From: Verrucomicrobiota bacterium
GTDB taxonomy: Bacteria > Verrucomicrobiota > Verrucomicrobiia > Limisphaerales > JAHEOI01
Assembly (NCBI GenBank): GCA_018610125.1
Contig: JAHEOI010000379.1
Location: 1 to 15,264, forward strand
Direction: 5' to 3'
Length of the DNA: 15,264 nt
The position numbers and the translations under genes were made by a program. Below are positions 1-8,741 of the stretch, in pieces (position 1 is the first letter of the stretch; the number at the start of each line of letters is the position of its first letter). The notes beneath the pieces are model-generated. The model was not told where the DNA came from, ran no database searches, and saw nothing but the letters and a program-made list of their open reading frames with translations.

Positions 1-100
1 ATCATGCTCTTCTATGCCTTTTTTGTGCGCCTCCATTTTATTATGTGGTGCATTAACCGTTGAAGAAATAGGACGGCGGGGACGACGTGCCATTGTTGTG

Positions 101-180
101 GTAGGGCCCGCACTCCGCTGCGGGCGGCGCTTCTGGGCGTCAGGCAATCACGAAGAAGGTCGGCAGGGGACTGTCGATCC
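101..180. repeat. Dispersed hairpin repeat, copy 1
   Basis: This lies just beyond the 3' end of the Sel1-repeat gene, and nothing in 1-186 looks coding. A hairpin GCCCGCA/TGCGGGC (106-112 with 119-125, loop CTCCGC) matches the one at 10175-10196. The segment 140-180 matches 9863-9903 at about 35 of 41 positions, and its first 16 bases are identical. I infer an old dispersed intergenic repeat. It may also end transcription of the gene beside it, although no T-tract follows the hairpin. Confidence 0.6.
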
Positions 181-186
181 TACCGA

Positions 187-2550
187 TCAACGCGCGTCGC
201 GACCGGAAATTTTCATTTCCTGATCCGCGGCGAGCCGTTCGGCTTGCCGGATTTGATGATCGGTCATTTGACGAGTCACAGCTTCATTGAAGCGAGCGGC
301 CTCGCTCTGACCGTGCTGGGAGGCCAACAAAAACCATTTGGAGGCATGCACGTAGCTCTTGGGCACGCCTTGTCCATTGGCGTAAAAGGTTCCCAACGCG
401 AGCTCGGCTTCGCCGACTCCGTGCTCGGCAAGTTCACGATACCATTTGATCGCCTTGGCAATGTCTTGATTCACCCCGTGGCCCAGCTCGTAGAACCGGG
501 CGATTTGAAGCTGGGAATGGGTATCGTCTTGTTTCGCGGCCCGTTGATACCATTTGGCCGCTTCTTGAAGGTCTTGGGCGACGATATCGTCACTGGAATA
601 GATGTCGCCCAGCATGGCTTGTGCTCGAGGGTGGCCTTGCTGGGCCGCCTTTTGGAACCATCCCAGAGCGGCTTGACGATTCTGATCGACACCACGTCCG
701 CGCCAGTAATGAACCCCTATATTGAATTGGGCGGTTGCATTGCCATACTCAGCGGCTTGCCGGAACCAATCGAGTGCTGTTTGGGAATCCGGGACGACGC
801 CGAGGCCTTGGGCATAGATTACCCCCAGCTTGAGCTGGGCATTGACGATGCCTTGTTTGGCCGCTTTCCGATACCATTGGCGGGCCTTGGCATTATCTTT
901 ACCACCGTATCGAGGACTTTCATGAAGCACGCCGAGGTTGTATTGACCGACGGCGTCTCCCTGTGTGGCAGCTCGCTTGAACCATTGGAAGGCCTTGGGA
1001 AGATCCCGGTCGACGACGATGCCGTTGGCATAGGCAAACCCAAGGTTGACCTGAGCTTCCGGGTTACCCCGGTCGGCGGCTTTTTGAAACCACTTGAAGC
1101 CACGCTTTGGATCGGCCTTCCGACCCAGGCCGCGCGAATGCATCATCCCGAGGTTGTACTGGGCGAGGGGATTGTCGTGCTGGGCAGCGAGCTCAAACCA
1201 TTCGAACGCTTGAGAATAATCCTGCTCGAGGCCATCTCCTGAAGCGTAAAGGAGACCAAGATGCACCTGGGCTTGAACGGAGCCGTGCGTCGCGGCCTTT
1301 TCGAGCCACTCCGCGGCTTTCGAGACATTGCGAGTCGTTCCCTCTCCGTTTTCATACGCGACCCCTAGCTGCCATTGGGCCTTCACGTGGTCCTGCTTGG
1401 CGGCACGGTGATACCACTTGAACGATCGACTCGGATCTTTCTCGACGCCGGTCCCAACCTCATAGGCCTTTCCCAACCGATATTGCGCCCGGGCGTGGCC
1501 TTGCTCGGCCGCTTTTTTGAGCCAACGAACGGCCTCATCGAGATCGGTTTCCGTGCCGTTGCCGGCGATATAAGCCAAGGCCACCGCGTATTGGTCGTCG
1601 GCATCCCCCCGTTTGGCGTGAGCCAGCTCTCCTTGAAATGTCTCTTGGCTGCCCATTTGGGAGAGCAAGCGGGTGCGCTGCTCGGCCGCGGATTCGTTTC
1701 CTTGATCGGCCGCCTCGCTATACCAAAGGTAGGCCTTGGCATAGTCCTGCGGGACCTGCCATCCATATTTGTATGCCTTTGCCAACCGGACTTGCGCCTC
1801 GACATACCCGTTCTCGGCCGCCTTTTTATACCACTCAATGGCTTGGGATGGACGCTGTTCAACTCCTTGCCCCGTGGCATAGAGCCGTCCGGTCAAATAT
1901 TGTGCTTGGGCGTCGCCTTGCTGAGCAGCCTTCTTGAACCAATCGGCAGAGGTTTCAAGATCCGTCTGAACACCGCGTCCTTGGGCATAGAGGTAACCGA
2001 GATTGAATTGTGCCCCGGCATGTCCTTGCGCGGCCGCCTTTCGGAACCACTTGGCCGCTTCCCTGATGTCGGCGGTCACGTTCTCACCATCGTAGTAAGC
2101 GACCCCGAGCTGAAATTGGGCTTCGGGTGAGCCGGCTTCGGCTTTTTGCCGGAGCTCCTCAATCGTAGGGGATGCTCCTTTCTTCGATTGTTCCGAGGCG
2201 CCGGTGTCGCCGGAGCCTTTGTCATCGCCCGATGTGCCCGAGTCGGCGGGTGAAGAGCTGGAAGAAGGCGACGTGGACCGCTGCAACGTCGATTCCGACC
2301 CGACTTTGGCCTGCCGGTTTGTCTTAGACGTCGCTTGGGATCGGAAAGGCGGGCTCGCAGGTGCCTCCCGGTTCATCTTGAGCTTGGCAGGCTGCTCATG
2401 GGATGACCGAGCTTCGGTTCGGCCGGCCTTTTGATGGACTTGGACTCCGGGCTTCTCTCCGACACTACAACCACCCACGATCAATCCAAGACCGAAGATT
2501 ATCGATACGCTCCCGTTCCAACTTCCTGGTTGTCGCTTCTCGCTCAGCAT
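187..2550 (-). CDS. Sel1-repeat (TPR-like) lipoprotein
   Basis: The predicted protein has 787 residues. It starts with a short basic N-terminus and a hydrophobic stretch, then a lipobox (IVGGC) with the lipidated Cys at residue 28, so it is probably a membrane-anchored lipoprotein. A Ser/Gly/Lys-rich linker runs to about residue 140. After it I count 16 Sel1 repeats of 36 residues (pattern A..WF.KAA.QG..AQ..LG..Y..G.GV). They form a block of four, a capping segment, a block of twelve and a final cap ending near QMTDHQIRQAERLA. Sel1 proteins are alpha-solenoid scaffolds for protein-protein contacts, so no enzymatic role is expected and the partner is unknown. The frame is open upstream to a TTG at 2596-2598, but I chose the ATG at 2548-2550. 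It begins a proper signal peptide, has AGAGGAG 13 nt upstream, and the TTG lies inside the likely promoter. Confidence 0.93.
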   Translation of the reverse strand: MLSEKRQPGSWNGSVSIIFGLGLIVGGCSVGEKPGVQVHQKAGRTEARSSHEQPAKLKMNREAPASPPFRSQATSKTNRQAKVGSESTLQRSTSPSSSSSPADSGTSGDDKGSGDTGASEQSKKGASPTIEELRQKAEAGSPEAQFQLGVAYYDGENVTADIREAAKWFRKAAAQGHAGAQFNLGYLYAQGRGVQTDLETSADWFKKAAQQGDAQAQYLTGRLYATGQGVEQRPSQAIEWYKKAAENGYVEAQVRLAKAYKYGWQVPQDYAKAYLWYSEAADQGNESAAEQRTRLLSQMGSQETFQGELAHAKRGDADDQYAVALAYIAGNGTETDLDEAVRWLKKAAEQGHARAQYRLGKAYEVGTGVEKDPSRSFKWYHRAAKQDHVKAQWQLGVAYENGEGTTRNVSKAAEWLEKAATHGSVQAQVHLGLLYASGDGLEQDYSQAFEWFELAAQHDNPLAQYNLGMMHSRGLGRKADPKRGFKWFQKAADRGNPEAQVNLGFAYANGIVVDRDLPKAFQWFKRAATQGDAVGQYNLGVLHESPRYGGKDNAKARQWYRKAAKQGIVNAQLKLGVIYAQGLGVVPDSQTALDWFRQAAEYGNATAQFNIGVHYWRGRGVDQNRQAALGWFQKAAQQGHPRAQAMLGDIYSSDDIVAQDLQEAAKWYQRAAKQDDTHSQLQIARFYELGHGVNQDIAKAIKWYRELAEHGVGEAELALGTFYANGQGVPKSYVHASKWFLLASQHGQSEAARFNEAVTRQMTDHQIRQAERLAADQEMKISGRDAR

Positions 2551-2589
2551 GGTGTCTCGACTGCTCCTCTTTGTTTGATCACTTGCGGC

Positions 2590-2618
2590 ATTATACAACG
2601 GAATAGGCCCGACAAACA
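2590..2618 (-). promoter_or_regulatory. Putative sigma-70 promoter of the Sel1 lipoprotein gene
   Basis: On the minus strand a perfect -10 box TATAAT (2590-2595) lies 17 bp after a weak -35 hexamer TGTTTG (2613-2618). Transcription would start near 2583. That gives a leader of about 33 nt holding the AGAGGAG at 2564-2570 and supports the ATG start at 2550. Confidence 0.5.
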
Positions 2619-2632
2619 GGAAAAGATGGTAT

Positions 2633-2667
2633 GGGAGTGTGGGAGTGTAGGAGTAGGGGGACCCCTA
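2633..2667. repeat. Short tandem octamer repeat with adjacent palindrome
   Basis: GGGAGTGT occurs twice in tandem (2633-2648), followed by a degenerate third copy, AGGAGTAG. A small palindrome TAGGGG-GA-CCCCTA (2654-2667) joins it directly. It lies between the dipeptidase stop and the Sel1 gene promoter. Its function is unknown. Confidence 0.6.
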
Positions 2668-2713
2668 AAACCGACTTAAGCTACCAGATGTGACGTGGAT
2701 GGGTGACATTTGG

Positions 2714-4084
2714 CTAAACTGAAGCCAATTCGGGCCAAAGGCCGGCACTCAAGCGCATTCCCTTCTTGAAGGCGTCCAAATGAAACCGCTCGTTTGGGGA
2801 ATGCGGGTTATCATCGGGCAATGCCAATCCCAACAGGAAGGTATCGACATTCAAGACCTTCTTGAATTCATTAACGATTGGGATGGAGCCCCCTTCACGC
2901 ATCAAGATCGGGTCGTACCCATACGCTTGCTTTAGTGCGCTAAGGGCCGCCTTGGCCAACGGCTTTTGAGGCGAAACGATATACGGCTCACCTCCATGGC
3001 CGTATTCAACCGAGAGGCGAACTGTGGGCGGGCAAAGGTGTTTCAAATGATTCTTCACGAGATCCATGATTGCCTTGGGCTTCTGGTTGGGTACGAGGCG
3101 GAAGGTCAGCTTCGCACTTGCCGAGGAAGGGATAATGGTCTTACTCCCTTCTCCTTGGTAACCGCTCGTGAGACCATTGATCTCCAAGGTCGGTCGCACC
3201 GACCGCTGCTCGACCGGGCTATACCCCTTTTCACCAAAGAGCTCCGGCACTCCCAGGAATTTTTTGTAGTGCCGTTCATCAAACGGGACATTGCTCAGTT
3301 GTTCTCGCTCATATCGCGTTAAAGGGGCGACTTCTCGATAGAAGTTGGGGATGTTGATTCGTCCGTTTTTGCTCCGAAGCTGTCCAAGCATTTGGCAAAG
3401 GACCATTGCCGGGTTATCCACGGAGCCGCCATAGATTCCGGAATGGAGGTCACGAGCCGGTCCGTTGAGCTGGACATTCAAAGCTGCCACACCGCGGAGC
3501 CCATAAGTCAATGCGGGATGCTTGAGTCCGGGAATCGCGTTGTCGGAGATAATCAAGGCGTCGCCCTTGAGCCGACTGCGATGGGTTTTTAAAAACTGGG
3601 TCAAATGGCGGCTTCCAACCTCTTCTTCGCCCTCGATTAAAAAGGTCAAATCGCAAGGGAGCTCGGTATCGGTCTTCAAATAGGCTTCCACCGCCTTCAG
3701 ATGGGCGAAGTGCTGACCTTTGTTGTCACTGATTCCGCGACCATAAATGACGTTGCCATCTCGTGTGGGCTCGAATGGGGAATACGTCCAAAGCTCGAAC
3801 GGCTCGGGCGGCTGGACATCGTAATGGCCATAGATCAGAAAGTGGGGACGATTCTTGTGGCGCCGGCGTGGGGTGCGCGCCAGGATAACCGGATTCCCGT
3901 CGGTCGGCACCCGTTCGGTGTCCAGTCCGATCTGCTGACAATGCTTGACCAGCCAGTCGGCACAATTCGCAAGATCCTGGCGGTGCTTGGGCTGCGCGGA
4001 AACACTTGGAAAGCGGACGTACTCGCAAAGCTCATCAATGAAACGAGATTCATGCTTCCGCAAATAGGTTTCGACTGTTTCCAT
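2714..4084 (-). CDS. M20 family metallopeptidase (dipeptidase)
   Basis: This 456-residue protein is full length for the M20/M28-like dipeptidase family that includes carnosinases, ArgE and DapE relatives. These are cytosolic two-zinc enzymes that cleave dipeptides or acyl-amino acids. All expected ligands are visible: GHYDVQP with His87 and Asp89, GRGISDNKGQ with Asp120, EGEEEVGS with the general base Glu153 and metal ligand Glu154, Asp181, the lid-domain LHSG with His214, and the C-terminal NPHSPNE with His428. The dimerisation (lid) domain spans roughly residues 195-355. The start is an ATG; upstream there is only a GA-rich tract about 16 nt away. The gene has no close operon partner, because 294 bp of repeat-bearing DNA separate it from the AsmA-like gene. 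Its exact substrate cannot be read from the sequence. It has no signal peptide, so it most likely acts in peptide turnover in the cytoplasm. Confidence 0.93.
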   Translation of the reverse strand: METVETYLRKHESRFIDELCEYVRFPSVSAQPKHRQDLANCADWLVKHCQQIGLDTERVPTDGNPVILARTPRRRHKNRPHFLIYGHYDVQPPEPFELWTYSPFEPTRDGNVIYGRGISDNKGQHFAHLKAVEAYLKTDTELPCDLTFLIEGEEEVGSRHLTQFLKTHRSRLKGDALIISDNAIPGLKHPALTYGLRGVAALNVQLNGPARDLHSGIYGGSVDNPAMVLCQMLGQLRSKNGRINIPNFYREVAPLTRYEREQLSNVPFDERHYKKFLGVPELFGEKGYSPVEQRSVRPTLEINGLTSGYQGEGSKTIIPSSASAKLTFRLVPNQKPKAIMDLVKNHLKHLCPPTVRLSVEYGHGGEPYIVSPQKPLAKAALSALKQAYGYDPILMREGGSIPIVNEFKKVLNVDTFLLGLALPDDNPHSPNERFHLDAFKKGMRLSAGLWPELASV

Positions 4085-4154
4085 AGCTGATATTAGGCTG
4101 CCCTCTCAATTGCGGTCTTAGCCAGCGAAAAAAACGGTAGGGTACTTGTGTTTG

Positions 4155-4198
4155 ATCTCCTCACCTTAATCCTCTGCCCTCAGAAGGGGAGAGGAGAT
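4155..4198. repeat. Hairpin repeat of the CCTCAC..CCTCT..AGAGG type
   Basis: An outer stem ATCTCCTC/GAGGAGAT (4155-4162 with 4191-4198) encloses an imperfect inner stem CCTCTGCCCT/AGGGGAGAGG. The same motif, CTCACC followed by AATCCTCT and then GGGGAGAGGA, recurs inside the mobile element at 9904-10144. I could not find terminal inverted repeats or a target duplication around this copy, so it looks like a fragment or a solo hairpin. Confidence 0.6.
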
Positions 4199-4297
4199 AC
4201 GAACAACCTGGGAGCTAGGTCACGCCTCATGAACGTTTGCCTTCGATTAGGTTAATGCTTATGGGACTCCGCTCCGCTGCCGTCCGCTCGTGGACGC

Positions 4298-4358
4298 CGA
4301 GGACGACTTCCCTATCGGACTGAGGACCTGCACCTCGAGGACGACGTCCCTATCAGGA
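4298..4358. repeat. Dispersed hairpin repeat, tandem copies
   Basis: Two direct copies of a 22-23 bp unit (4298-4319 and 4336-4358), each reading GAGGACGAC then CCCTATC, sit 38 bp apart just downstream of the AsmA-like gene. The end GTCCCTATCAGG is shared with 9856-9867, so it belongs to the same dispersed family. The rest of the 4085-4378 gap shows no gene. Confidence 0.55.
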
Positions 4359-4378
4359 ATGATTCGACCAAATTAGGC

Positions 4379-7300
4379 CTACTCTTCCTCATTTGTTTTG
4401 TCTTCAGAGGCCTCCTTCTGCCCGCTTTGCTCCTGCTTCTGCTCCCCCTCCTCCTCTTTGTCCGGATTAAGGAACCGGTTGAAAAGGTTTTTGATTGCGT
4501 CCTGTCCGGACTTCTTTTCTTGGGTGCTATCCTCCTTCTTGCCCTTGGTGTCGTCTTCTTGTTGTGACGACATCGATTTCCTTATCCCCGGGGGAATCAA
4601 ATCGCCAAACTTCTTGAGCACCTTGGAAGCCTCCTCGCCTCCCGATCCGGCAAGCCCTTTGACCGAGTCGAGGATGAACTTTTGGATCAGCTTGTTGTTC
4701 GTGCCGGTTCCGAAACTGGCAAGCGTGCCATTAATCCTGGCAAAGTTCGGGAGCGCGATATATTCCGCGTCTTCCGGGGTATCACTGGGGACGAGATGGA
4801 CCTGCTCTGCCAACGAGCGTTTCAGCTCGAGTCGGAGCGGGAGATCGAGCTTCGACTTACTCAAGGGGGACGCGATCGGGATTTCGCCCTCGGTATAGGC
4901 ACGAAATTGCGTTGCCTTGACCGCGACCTCGTCGACCTGGATCTTGCCATTCTCGAAAGTCGTGTTCACATCGACCGTGTGCACCGGGGTTTGGAGGAGC
5001 TGAGGGAGCCGGAGGAGCTTCGAAATGGGCACGAGCAACTTTTTGGCGGCTGTGCTCTGCACCTCAATTTGGCCGTTGGAAAGCCCGGTTTCGAAGTGGC
5101 CGGTCAGGGAATCCTTCAACGATTCACCGGTGAAGCCTTTTCCTGCAATGGTTCCGTCCATCGAGATCCGCCCATGATAGGCCCACTTGGAAGCAGGACT
5201 GAAGCTTCGGGCCAAAGGCTTCATCGGGACGCCTTTGACCTTGAAGGAAAGGTCGTAGGCGGGCTTGGCCTGCGCCGGCTCGTACTGGACGCGCCCTTCA
5301 ACTGATCCGCCGTTAAGGGCGAGCTTCAGAGGCTCGATTTTGAGCATGGAAGGTTCGATAGTGGCCTTCGTTTGCAGGTTGGTCACGACAAGCTCTCTGA
5401 GATAGAGTCGATCGATCTGCGCGTCGAGCTGCCAAGGCGGACCGGGGAGCTCGGAAGCCTTCTCGTCGCTTGAAGGGGGGACTTCGGACGACTCCTCCCC
5501 TTCGGCGGGGATCCCTGCGTAGAGCTCGTCGTACCACCGCGTCAGATCCACCGAATCACCGCGAATCCGCACCACGTTGGAAGCGGCATTGGTCGCATGA
5601 AGATCCATCTCAGTCCGGATGCGCAAATTGTTTTCGGCCTGAGGCGTCGATGGCCAATTCATATCGAGCGGATCGAGCGTGAGCTTCGACTCGTTCCAGC
5701 TCCCGTCGAGCTTGATTTCGGCGCTGAGCGGGCTCTGTGAGCCCGAGTCGCCTTTGGAGGCGGAAGCAAGCGATCGAAGCTCGGAAAGATCCACCTTGGA
5801 CTCGAATGTCTGCTTGCCATCGGATTGGATCTCGGTCGATCCCGAGGCGTTAACCGAGAATCCGTAAGGGAGAGGGGGGCTCCCATTGGTTTCCGCAAGC
5901 CACGGGGAGAGTGTCTTCTCGGTTAGCTGCTCCGCGGTGAATGCGAATTTTCCGGTTTTGTCCTCCTCATTGTAATGCCCGGTAAGCTCGATGGAGGCTT
6001 TCGTATCGGCGGATGAGCCTGTCTGTAAACGGAGCTGTTCCAGCTTGATACGGTTGCCTTCGCGGGTGATGGCATAGTCGAGATCCGAAAAGAGCTGATT
6101 AATAGGGCGGCCGGCGTATTGTCCATGGAAGTCCTTAAGGGAAAACCGGCCTTTTGCGGTGGGTTGATCAATGGTGCCGCCCAGTTTCAGCTCTCCTTCG
6201 GCACTTCCCTTGGTTACGGTTAAATCCGGGATCGAGTAAAGGGCCAGCAGTTCTGCCGGCCTCGTTTTAAACGTCAGTGCCGCCTCTCCCTTTTCATCGT
6301 CGAGATCGAAGTGCCCTGACCCATCACTTTGAAACACGAGATTGCCCGTGCGCGAAACCTTTGAAGAAAAATGCTCGACCTTGACCGATTCGAAATCGTG
6401 AATGTTTCCCTGAAAATCCAGCGAAAACAGGAGATCCTCGACGCGGTTGGTTGTCATCTGCACTGTCAGCCCATCGCCGCTGCCTTGAAGATCGAGCGCG
6501 ACGCGATCGCCGTTTTGAGTGACCGTGGACGTGGCGTTCAAGCTGACCGTTCCGCTTGGGGCCATGCTGCTGAAGGCGGTTTGCCAATCACTGAGCCGGA
6601 GCTCGTTGACCGAAAGGCTCAACTTGGAGTCGCCCAGTTTTGGTGTCGATTCGTTCCATTGGGCTTTGACCGGATTTTCAAGGGCGAGCGAGAAGAGCGG
6701 GCGGCCGTCCCGCGTCGCATCCATGCTTGCGTCTCGGAGAAGCAGCTCAAATGCCGCCAGGTCAAACATGAAATCATAGGCCAATTGAATGTCGAGCAAA
6801 GGGGTTTTTAAGGCAGAGTGCCTAAGCTCGAAGCCGGGGGCCTCAAAGGTGCCCGAGGACTCGATTCGATCCCCGCCGTCGGCCAGGTGCAGGCTTCCTT
6901 TGCCATCCAATTGGGCCAACGCAAAATCGACGCCCAAAGTCGCACCGAATAGGTTCAAGGCCTTTTGGTCCAATGAAGCGACGTCGAACTCGAGATCGGC
7001 CTCACTCTGCTCCGGCTTCAATGGACCCTGGATGCGGATTTCTCCCAATGTCGTGCCCTCCTGCTGGAAGCGCGAGACGAATCGCTCGACGGTATTTGAA
7101 GCGAACTGGGTGTCGATGTTGGCCTCAATCCCGGCCAGGTCCTTCCAAGCGTCTTTCCCTGTGGTGACCTGGAATCGCGCGTTTCCATTGACCCCCTTGA
7201 GGGCCAGGGCCTTATCAATCCGGAACTTATAATTGGCGTTCATGCGGCCCGAAAGGGAGGCCTTCTGGACGGCTTTATCGTCCGTGCCGGACGCGGCTTG

Positions 7301-7939
7301 CCGAGTGATTTCAACGTCGCTGGTGGCCTTGAGCTGACCGCTTGTGTCGGGCCGGAAATCGGTCATTGTCGCATCCACATTCGTAAACTGAATCTCCTGT
7401 TGCTCGTTCCCGGCCAACGCACGCCTCCATCTGAAAACGCCATCTTCGATTGCCGTTTTTTGAATTTGGATATCCATCGCTTTCGACTCTTCCTTGGCCT
7501 CGGCGGTGCCAGTGGTCAGGGCCTCCAAAATCGGATCCAAGTTGGATGTGCCATCCTCTTGTTGAATCAGGTTGATTTCGGGCTTCTTAAAGGAGAGCTC
7601 ACGAATTCGAATGCTTCCGCCCATAGCGGCACGGAAATCGTAGCGAAGTGAGACTTCGTTTGCATTGATAAGCCATTCCTCATCCTTGGGATTCAAGCGA
7701 AACCCATTCAAGCTGATCCCGGAGAATGGCTGAAAGGAGACCGAGGAGACGGATATGCTCGAGTTGAAGGAGCTGCTCAATCGAGGCACCACCATCTGCT
7801 TAACGAACCAGCTACTTGAGACAAGCAGATAAAGTCCGAGAACACCGACTACCAGCAGCCCAAGCAAGAGGCTCAGCCATCTGCCCCAGCCCCATTTTCG
7901 AACCCGTCCCGCCTTTGGAGTGGCATTATTTTCTGTCAT
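4379..7939 (-). CDS. Large AsmA-like inner-membrane-anchored envelope protein
   Basis: This protein has 1186 residues. A basic N-terminus is followed by one transmembrane helix (about residues 20-42) and the typical AsmA N-terminal continuation (WFVKQMVVPRLSSSFN then SVSFQPFSGISLNGF). A very long region of alternating beta-strands follows, with an AsmA-like C-terminal domain around residues 930-1110. The last 64 residues (from about 1123) are a highly charged, Lys/Glu/Gln-rich and probably disordered tail. Studied relatives in this superfamily (AsmA, TamB, YhdP, YdbH) are anchored in the inner membrane and span the periplasm. They act in outer-membrane biogenesis or phospholipid transport. 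I infer a similar role here and cannot assign it to one named member. The ATG start has AAGG 6 nt upstream. The two flanking gaps (294 and 221 bp) suggest a single-gene transcript. Confidence 0.85.
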   Translation of the reverse strand: MTENNATPKAGRVRKWGWGRWLSLLLGLLVVGVLGLYLLVSSSWFVKQMVVPRLSSSFNSSISVSSVSFQPFSGISLNGFRLNPKDEEWLINANEVSLRYDFRAAMGGSIRIRELSFKKPEINLIQQEDGTSNLDPILEALTTGTAEAKEESKAMDIQIQKTAIEDGVFRWRRALAGNEQQEIQFTNVDATMTDFRPDTSGQLKATSDVEITRQAASGTDDKAVQKASLSGRMNANYKFRIDKALALKGVNGNARFQVTTGKDAWKDLAGIEANIDTQFASNTVERFVSRFQQEGTTLGEIRIQGPLKPEQSEADLEFDVASLDQKALNLFGATLGVDFALAQLDGKGSLHLADGGDRIESSGTFEAPGFELRHSALKTPLLDIQLAYDFMFDLAAFELLLRDASMDATRDGRPLFSLALENPVKAQWNESTPKLGDSKLSLSVNELRLSDWQTAFSSMAPSGTVSLNATSTVTQNGDRVALDLQGSGDGLTVQMTTNRVEDLLFSLDFQGNIHDFESVKVEHFSSKVSRTGNLVFQSDGSGHFDLDDEKGEAALTFKTRPAELLALYSIPDLTVTKGSAEGELKLGGTIDQPTAKGRFSLKDFHGQYAGRPINQLFSDLDYAITREGNRIKLEQLRLQTGSSADTKASIELTGHYNEEDKTGKFAFTAEQLTEKTLSPWLAETNGSPPLPYGFSVNASGSTEIQSDGKQTFESKVDLSELRSLASASKGDSGSQSPLSAEIKLDGSWNESKLTLDPLDMNWPSTPQAENNLRIRTEMDLHATNAASNVVRIRGDSVDLTRWYDELYAGIPAEGEESSEVPPSSDEKASELPGPPWQLDAQIDRLYLRELVVTNLQTKATIEPSMLKIEPLKLALNGGSVEGRVQYEPAQAKPAYDLSFKVKGVPMKPLARSFSPASKWAYHGRISMDGTIAGKGFTGESLKDSLTGHFETGLSNGQIEVQSTAAKKLLVPISKLLRLPQLLQTPVHTVDVNTTFENGKIQVDEVAVKATQFRAYTEGEIPIASPLSKSKLDLPLRLELKRSLAEQVHLVPSDTPEDAEYIALPNFARINGTLASFGTGTNNKLIQKFILDSVKGLAGSGGEEASKVLKKFGDLIPPGIRKSMSSQQEDDTKGKKEDSTQEKKSGQDAIKNLFNRFLNPDKEEEGEQKQEQSGQKEASEDKTNEEE

Positions 7940-7957
7940 GATCGGCCTTGTATATGG

Positions 7958-7997
7958 TTCTCCTATTGACCCTTTTTGCCCTTTTGCGCTTCTCCTA
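7958..7997. promoter_or_regulatory. Direct repeat upstream of the AsmA-like gene
   Basis: TTCTCCTA occurs at 7958-7965 and 7990-7997, exactly 32 bp apart (about three helical turns), just upstream of the AsmA-like start. It could be a paired binding site, or one copy may simply be a Shine-Dalgarno-like TAGGAGAA. Nothing else is recognisable in 7940-8160. Confidence 0.2.
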
Positions 7998-8160
7998 GCT
8001 TAACTCACTCCAAGGCTCAAAGCGAGCGCCGCGTTGCCTCAAAGCCGATGGGGTGTGTGGTATCAGTTGGATCGCTCGACCGCATTGAGCCCCTTCGGCT
8101 TATTTGCCTTTCCGAGGATTTCGGCGACTGTGACCTTGCACGATGGCACTGCCGGCACGG

Positions 8161-8514
8161 TCAAACCCCAAAGACGGCGCGTAGGGCCGCATCAATCTTT
8201 TCAAGGTCTTCTTGGGGCACTCGCCCTCGCACTTGGCTCAGGCGATGGCGGCGATCGATTGGACGCGTTTGGAGGCAGTCGGCGACAGATTTCTTGGTCA
8301 GCGCATTTTCCGCAGTCGGATGAAGCGTGACGTTTGTGATGATTCTCTCCTTTTTCGGATTCCAATCCGTGATCGGAGTCACTTGCACGACAGAAAGGCG
8401 AGCGTTGTAAGCGTCATTGGTAACGACCACACAAGGGCGCTTCTTATCTGTCTCGGAGCCTCTAACTGGATTCAGCTCCACATCAACGACCATGCCACGT
8501 CGAAGGAGCATCAT
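8161..8514 (-). CDS. MazF/PemK-family endoribonuclease toxin
   Basis: This 117-residue protein is the usual size for MazF/PemK toxins, which inhibit translation by cutting mRNA at short specific sequences. Family features are visible. The N-terminal strand RRGMVVDVELNPVRGSE is followed by KKRPCVVVTND with the likely catalytic Arg26, and then VTPIT with the likely catalytic Thr49. Near the end is the segment KKSVADCLQTRPIDRRHRL. The gene follows its antitoxin with a 4-bp ATGA overlap (8511-8514), so the two are translationally coupled. An ATG-ATG doublet leaves the first residue uncertain. The catalytic positions are inferred from recalled family motifs. No frameshift or lost key residue is seen, so the toxin looks intact. 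Confidence 0.9.
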   Translation of the reverse strand: MMLLRRGMVVDVELNPVRGSETDKKRPCVVVTNDAYNARLSVVQVTPITDWNPKKERIITNVTLHPTAENALTKKSVADCLQTRPIDRRHRLSQVRGRVPQEDLEKIDAALRAVFGV

Positions 8515-8741
8515 TCAGGCCAGTCTTCTACAGCTGAGTCGGTAAGGGCCTGCAACTCGGAATCTTTCTCGTATACCTCCTCATATAGGCAGGCCGATTC
8601 CTCTAAAGCTTCTCGCTCCTTCTGCTCGCGAAGCAGGCGGAGCGCCTCGCGAACCATCGAGCTCTTGTCTTTGAAGCCAAAGGCCCCGTGCCTTTCGAGA
8701 AACGCGGCCTCCTCCTCCCCCAAATTGATCTTGGCTTTCAT
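8511..8741 (-). CDS. Ribbon-helix-helix antitoxin of the MazF-type toxin
   Basis: This 76-residue protein has a ribbon-helix-helix layout. A short N-terminal strand (MKAKINL) is followed by helix A (about residues 8-18) and the helix B segment SSMVREALRLLREQ (about 27-40). The C-terminal half is acidic, rich in Glu and Asp up to the final EDWPE, as expected for a tail that wraps and neutralises the toxin. It comes first in the operon, as is normal for antitoxins, and overlaps the toxin by 4 bp. RHH antitoxins usually bind palindromes in their own promoter, and such a palindrome lies immediately upstream. The family assignment rests on architecture and partner rather than a diagnostic motif. 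Confidence 0.85.
   Translation of the reverse strand: MKAKINLGEEEAAFLERHGAFGFKDKSSMVREALRLLREQKEREALEESACLYEEVYEKDSELQALTDSAVEDWPE

Noticed and set aside
244..2130. Long plus-strand open frames (332 and 251 codons) antisense to the Sel1 gene
   Set aside because: They mirror the 36-residue periodicity of the Sel1 repeats on the other strand. The repeated codon pattern suppresses stops in that frame, and the minus frame has the lipobox and 16 family repeats.
4085..4378. A third mobile element like those at 9904 and 10283
   Set aside because: Although it holds a CCTCAC..GGGGAGAGG hairpin, I found no matching terminal inverted repeats and no 10-bp flanking duplication.
8034..8160. Possible gene remnant downstream of the MazF-type toxin
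   Set aside because: A minus-strand stretch reads as a few dozen plausible residues, but it has no start with a ribosome site and no recognisable domain, and it is too short to support a pseudogene call.
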